NCBI GenBank assembly: GCA_047971245.1
Contig: JBKDZN010000303.1
Span: 1-7,978 of the forward strand
Direction: 5' to 3'
Length of the DNA stretch: 7,978 nt
Origin: CADEDH01 sp047971245
GTDB lineage: Bacteria > Actinomycetota > Acidimicrobiia > Acidimicrobiales > SZUA-35
Under the pieces are notes generated by a model, which was not told where the DNA came from, did no database searches, and saw nothing but the letters and a program-made list of their open reading frames with translations. Shown here piece after piece: positions 6,033-7,978 of this stretch (position 1 is the stretch's first letter; each line of letters opens with the position of its first letter). Position numbers and translations under genes: made by a program.

Positions 6033-6750
6033 CCCGGGGCGGTGGCCGATCGTTGGCGCCGGCCCCGATCCCGGGGTCGAGCTCGGCGTCGATCCGCCCG
6101 GCCAGCAGGGCCCGACCCCGATGGATACGCGACTTCACGGTGTTGAGCGGCAGATCGAGCCGGGCCGCGATCTCGGCGTAGCTGCGCTGCTCCACGTCAC
6201 GCAGGGTGACCGGTACCCGGTAGGCGTCGTCCAGGTCGGCAACCGCGTCCTGGACCAGCGCCCGGCTGGCGATCATCGACGACAGGCGGCCGCCGGCGGT
6301 CAGATCGGCCACCGCGTCCAGCGACGCCGTCTCCTTGCGGCGGCGCAGGAAGTCGATGGCGACCCGCCGGACCAGGGTGTGGAGCCAGGTGGTGAACCGG
6401 GCGTCGCCCCGGTACTGGCCGATGGAGCGGGTCACGTTGATCAGCACGTCCTGCTCCACCTCCTCGGCGTCGTGGGGGTCGACGATCAGGCGGTGGATGG
6501 TCACCAGGGCCAACCGCCGGCCCTGGATCGCGGCCAGGAGCACCTCCAGGGCCGCGGTCGACGTCCCGGCAGCGGACGCCAATGGATCGAGCAGGGCGGA
6601 CCGCTCGGCCGAACCGGGCGCCGAGGCCAGGGCGGCCTGGAACCGTGCCGCCGCGTCGGGCCGGCCGGCCACGACGGCGGCCACCGGGGCCGGCAGCTCC
6701 GGTGGCCGCCGGCGGGGATCCGGTACCGGCGGTGACGTTCGGTCGTTCAT
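6025..6750 (-). CDS. ECF (group IV) RNA polymerase sigma factor
   Basis: The 241 residues include sigma region 2 at about 66-139, with HRLIVDPHDAEEVEQDVL (86-103) and QYRGDARFTTWLHTLVRR (112-129). Region 4 lies at about 168-221, with SYAEIAARLDLPLNTVKSRI (190-209) as the recognition helix-turn-helix. A linker of about 30 residues and no region 3 make it an ECF type. It has an unusual N-terminal extension of about 60 residues, rich in Pro, Ala and Arg, and a short Pro-rich C-terminal tail. The ATG at 6750-6748 is 10 nt after the OmpA-like stop; no strong ribosome site is visible, so coupling is likely. The 8-nt overlap with the kinase gene and the lack of an anti-sigma gene in view suggest kinase-linked control. 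The target promoters are unknown. Confidence 0.94.
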   Translation of the reverse strand: MNDRTSPPVPDPRRRPPELPAPVAAVVAGRPDAAARFQAALASAPGSAERSALLDPLASAAGTSTAALEVLLAAIQGRRLALVTIHRLIVDPHDAEEVEQDVLINVTRSIGQYRGDARFTTWLHTLVRRVAIDFLRRRKETASLDAVADLTAGGRLSSMIASRALVQDAVADLDDAYRVPVTLRDVEQRSYAEIAARLDLPLNTVKSRIHRGRALLAGRIDAELDPGIGAGANDRPPPRDG

Positions 6751-6760
6751 CGCAAGCCGA

Positions 6761-7978
6761 TCAGTCCGTCGAGGCGACGCTGACCACGACCCGTCGGTTC
6801 AGCTCCCGACCCGCGGGATTGTCCGAACCGTCCGGCTTCTCGTTGGGGGCGAACGGGAGCGCCTCCCCGAGACCGGCGACATCGAGACGGTCCGCGCTGA
6901 CCCCACCGTTGGTGACCAGCCAGTCGGCGACGGCCTGGGCCCGCTGCCGGCTCAGCTCCAGGTTGTAGGCGTCGTCGCCCAACGAGTCGGTGAACCCCTG
7001 GACCGAGACCGCCCCGGTCGGTGCGTCGGTGGTGATGGCGGTGGCGATGCTCTGCAGGGGAGCGTCGGCCTCCGGTTTGAGGGTGGCGGAGTCGAAGTCG
7101 AACAGGACGTCGGCCTCGGCGATGTAGGAGGTTTCTTCACCGTCGTCGACCACGGCCACATCCGGGGCGTCCTCCAGGGAGGTGGCTTCCAGCCGGGCCG
7201 ACTCGATGTAGACCCGGTCGACCGACACCGACGGCACCGTCACCATGGGGATGGAGAACCCGTCGAGCATGACGTCGTCCTCCCACACCATCCCCACGTA
7301 GAGGGCGCTCCGTGAGATACTGTCCCGGCGGCCGGAGTCGCGCGAGACGGAGCCGCGCGACACCGACGGGGCCGTCTCACCCGGAGCCGGCTTCTGCTGG
7401 CACACGCCCCGGGCGTAGGCCCCTTCGACCCGCACCGGCAGGGCCGAATCGCCCACGGTGGTCTCCGCCTCCCGGTAGACGACACCACCGATCGTCACCC
7501 CCGGGACGGTGACGTCGGGGATCTCGGTGCCGGGGATCATGACCGGGGTGATCTCCACCGCGGGGAGACACCCCGGGGAGGCGTCGTAGGTGATCACGCA
7601 GCCCCCGTCCACCAGGGCCCCGGGCACGGTGGCGGACGGCAGCTCGAACCCGGGGACGGTCTCACCCAGCACGGTGACCGGTTGGGTCCTCACCTCGTCG
7701 CTGACCGTCGGGTCGACCACCACATCGGGGAGCTGGCTGATGGTCACCGCGTACCCGGGCGCAGCCGTGCACTTGGGCGACACCAGGGCGGTGCCGTCGG
7801 CAACGGCCCGAGGATCGAGGGCGGCCACCGCGGCCACGTCCGCCAGCTCGGTGTAGCCGACCCAGCCGTCCTCAGACGGTTCGGTGGTGGCCGGATCCCC
7901 CCCGGCACCGCCGGAGGCCAACCCGTCGGCGGCCGATCCGGCCCCGTCGCCGGTGGTCCCGTCCGCGCCCTCCACCAC
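6761..7978 (-). CDS. OmpA-family peptidoglycan-binding protein with Pro-pentad repeats (5' end beyond the window)
   Basis: 405 residues are visible, numbered from the right edge. The C-terminal OmpA-like domain (about 289-400) begins ADVLFDFDSATLKPEA and contains GFTDSLGDDAYNLELSRQRA (328-347) and AGRELNRRVVV (389-399). Asp331 and Arg346 match the diaminopimelate-contacting residues of the family. The N-terminal part starts with a Gly/Ala/Asp-rich linker (to about 35), as seen after a signal peptide or lipobox. It then carries four blocks of Pro-containing pentads (83-92, 103-127, 143-167, 243-257), a Ser/Arg pentad stretch (205-224) and four Cys (70, 127, 137, 193) that could form disulfides outside the cell. 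The GTG at the window edge is probably not the start, because no export signal follows it. The stop is 10 nt before the sigma gene. It likely anchors to the cell wall and may feed the sigma-kinase system. Confidence 0.88.
   Translation of the reverse strand: MVEGADGTTGDGAGSAADGLASGGAGGDPATTEPSEDGWVGYTELADVAAVAALDPRAVADGTALVSPKCTAAPGYAVTISQLPDVVVDPTVSDEVRTQPVTVLGETVPGFELPSATVPGALVDGGCVITYDASPGCLPAVEITPVMIPGTEIPDVTVPGVTIGGVVYREAETTVGDSALPVRVEGAYARGVCQQKPAPGETAPSVSRGSVSRDSGRRDSISRSALYVGMVWEDDVMLDGFSIPMVTVPSVSVDRVYIESARLEATSLEDAPDVAVVDDGEETSYIAEADVLFDFDSATLKPEADAPLQSIATAITTDAPTGAVSVQGFTDSLGDDAYNLELSRQRAQAVADWLVTNGGVSADRLDVAGLGEALPFAPNEKPDGSDNPAGRELNRRVVVSVASTD

Noticed and set aside
5121..6146. 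Plus-strand open frame of 341 codons, and others opposite the kinase and sigma genes
   Set aside because: Antisense shadows of clearly recognised genes, with low-complexity translations and no motifs.
7976..7978. GTG at the window edge as the start of the OmpA-family gene
   Set aside because: No signal peptide or lipobox follows, and the visible N-terminus is already a linker-like sequence; the gene most likely begins outside the window.
1..7978. CRISPR arrays, tRNA/rRNA genes, insertion sequences, phage or integrase signatures
   Set aside because: I looked for regular direct repeats, cloverleaf-like segments, terminal inverted repeats and transposase motifs and saw none.

Overview
This is a very GC-rich window with dense, tightly packed genes. 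Its content points to a high-GC actinobacterium, possibly of the Acidimicrobiia. The reasons are the miaA-dapF pair common in Actinobacteria, an SCO6745-family winged-helix protein, candidate leaderless promoters, and a peptidoglycan-binding OmpA-like protein beside an ECF sigma factor and a membrane Ser/Thr kinase. The class-level placement is inference; the phylum is fairly safe. I saw no tRNA, rRNA, CRISPR array or insertion sequence.

Left block, minus strand, transcribed from about 3423 down to 1: an alpha/beta-hydrolase-like gene (2614-3423), a 51-nt gap, an APH-fold gene (1684-2562), miaA overlapping it by 4 nt (695-1687), and dapF (639 to the left edge, 3' end missing). MiaA modifies tRNA A37 and DapF makes meso-diaminopimelate for lysine and peptidoglycan. 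Two of these genes carry striking active-site changes. The APH-like protein lacks all three catalytic-core residues of its family and looks like a pseudokinase. DapF has Ser where the family has its first catalytic Cys. The hydrolase has a non-standard nucleophile elbow.

Middle: a divergent intergenic region (3424-3527) holds a 7-bp inverted repeat and a plausible leaderless promoter. It is followed by the plus-strand SCO6745-family gene (3528-4421). That gene converges on the right block across a 48-nt gap containing a strong hairpin at 4441-4465.

Right block, minus strand, entering from the right edge: an OmpA-family protein with a repeat-rich N-terminal part (5' end missing, to 6761), then 10 nt later an ECF sigma factor (6025-6750), which overlaps by 8 nt a transmembrane Ser/Thr protein kinase (4470-6032). 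This order suggests an envelope-sensing transcription module. The OmpA-like protein would contact the cell wall, the kinase would cross the membrane with an unfamiliar beta-rich ectodomain, and the sigma factor would be the output. No anti-sigma gene is seen in the window. This three-gene unit is the best candidate for an undescribed system here, followed by the APH pseudokinase and the Ser-for-Cys DapF.
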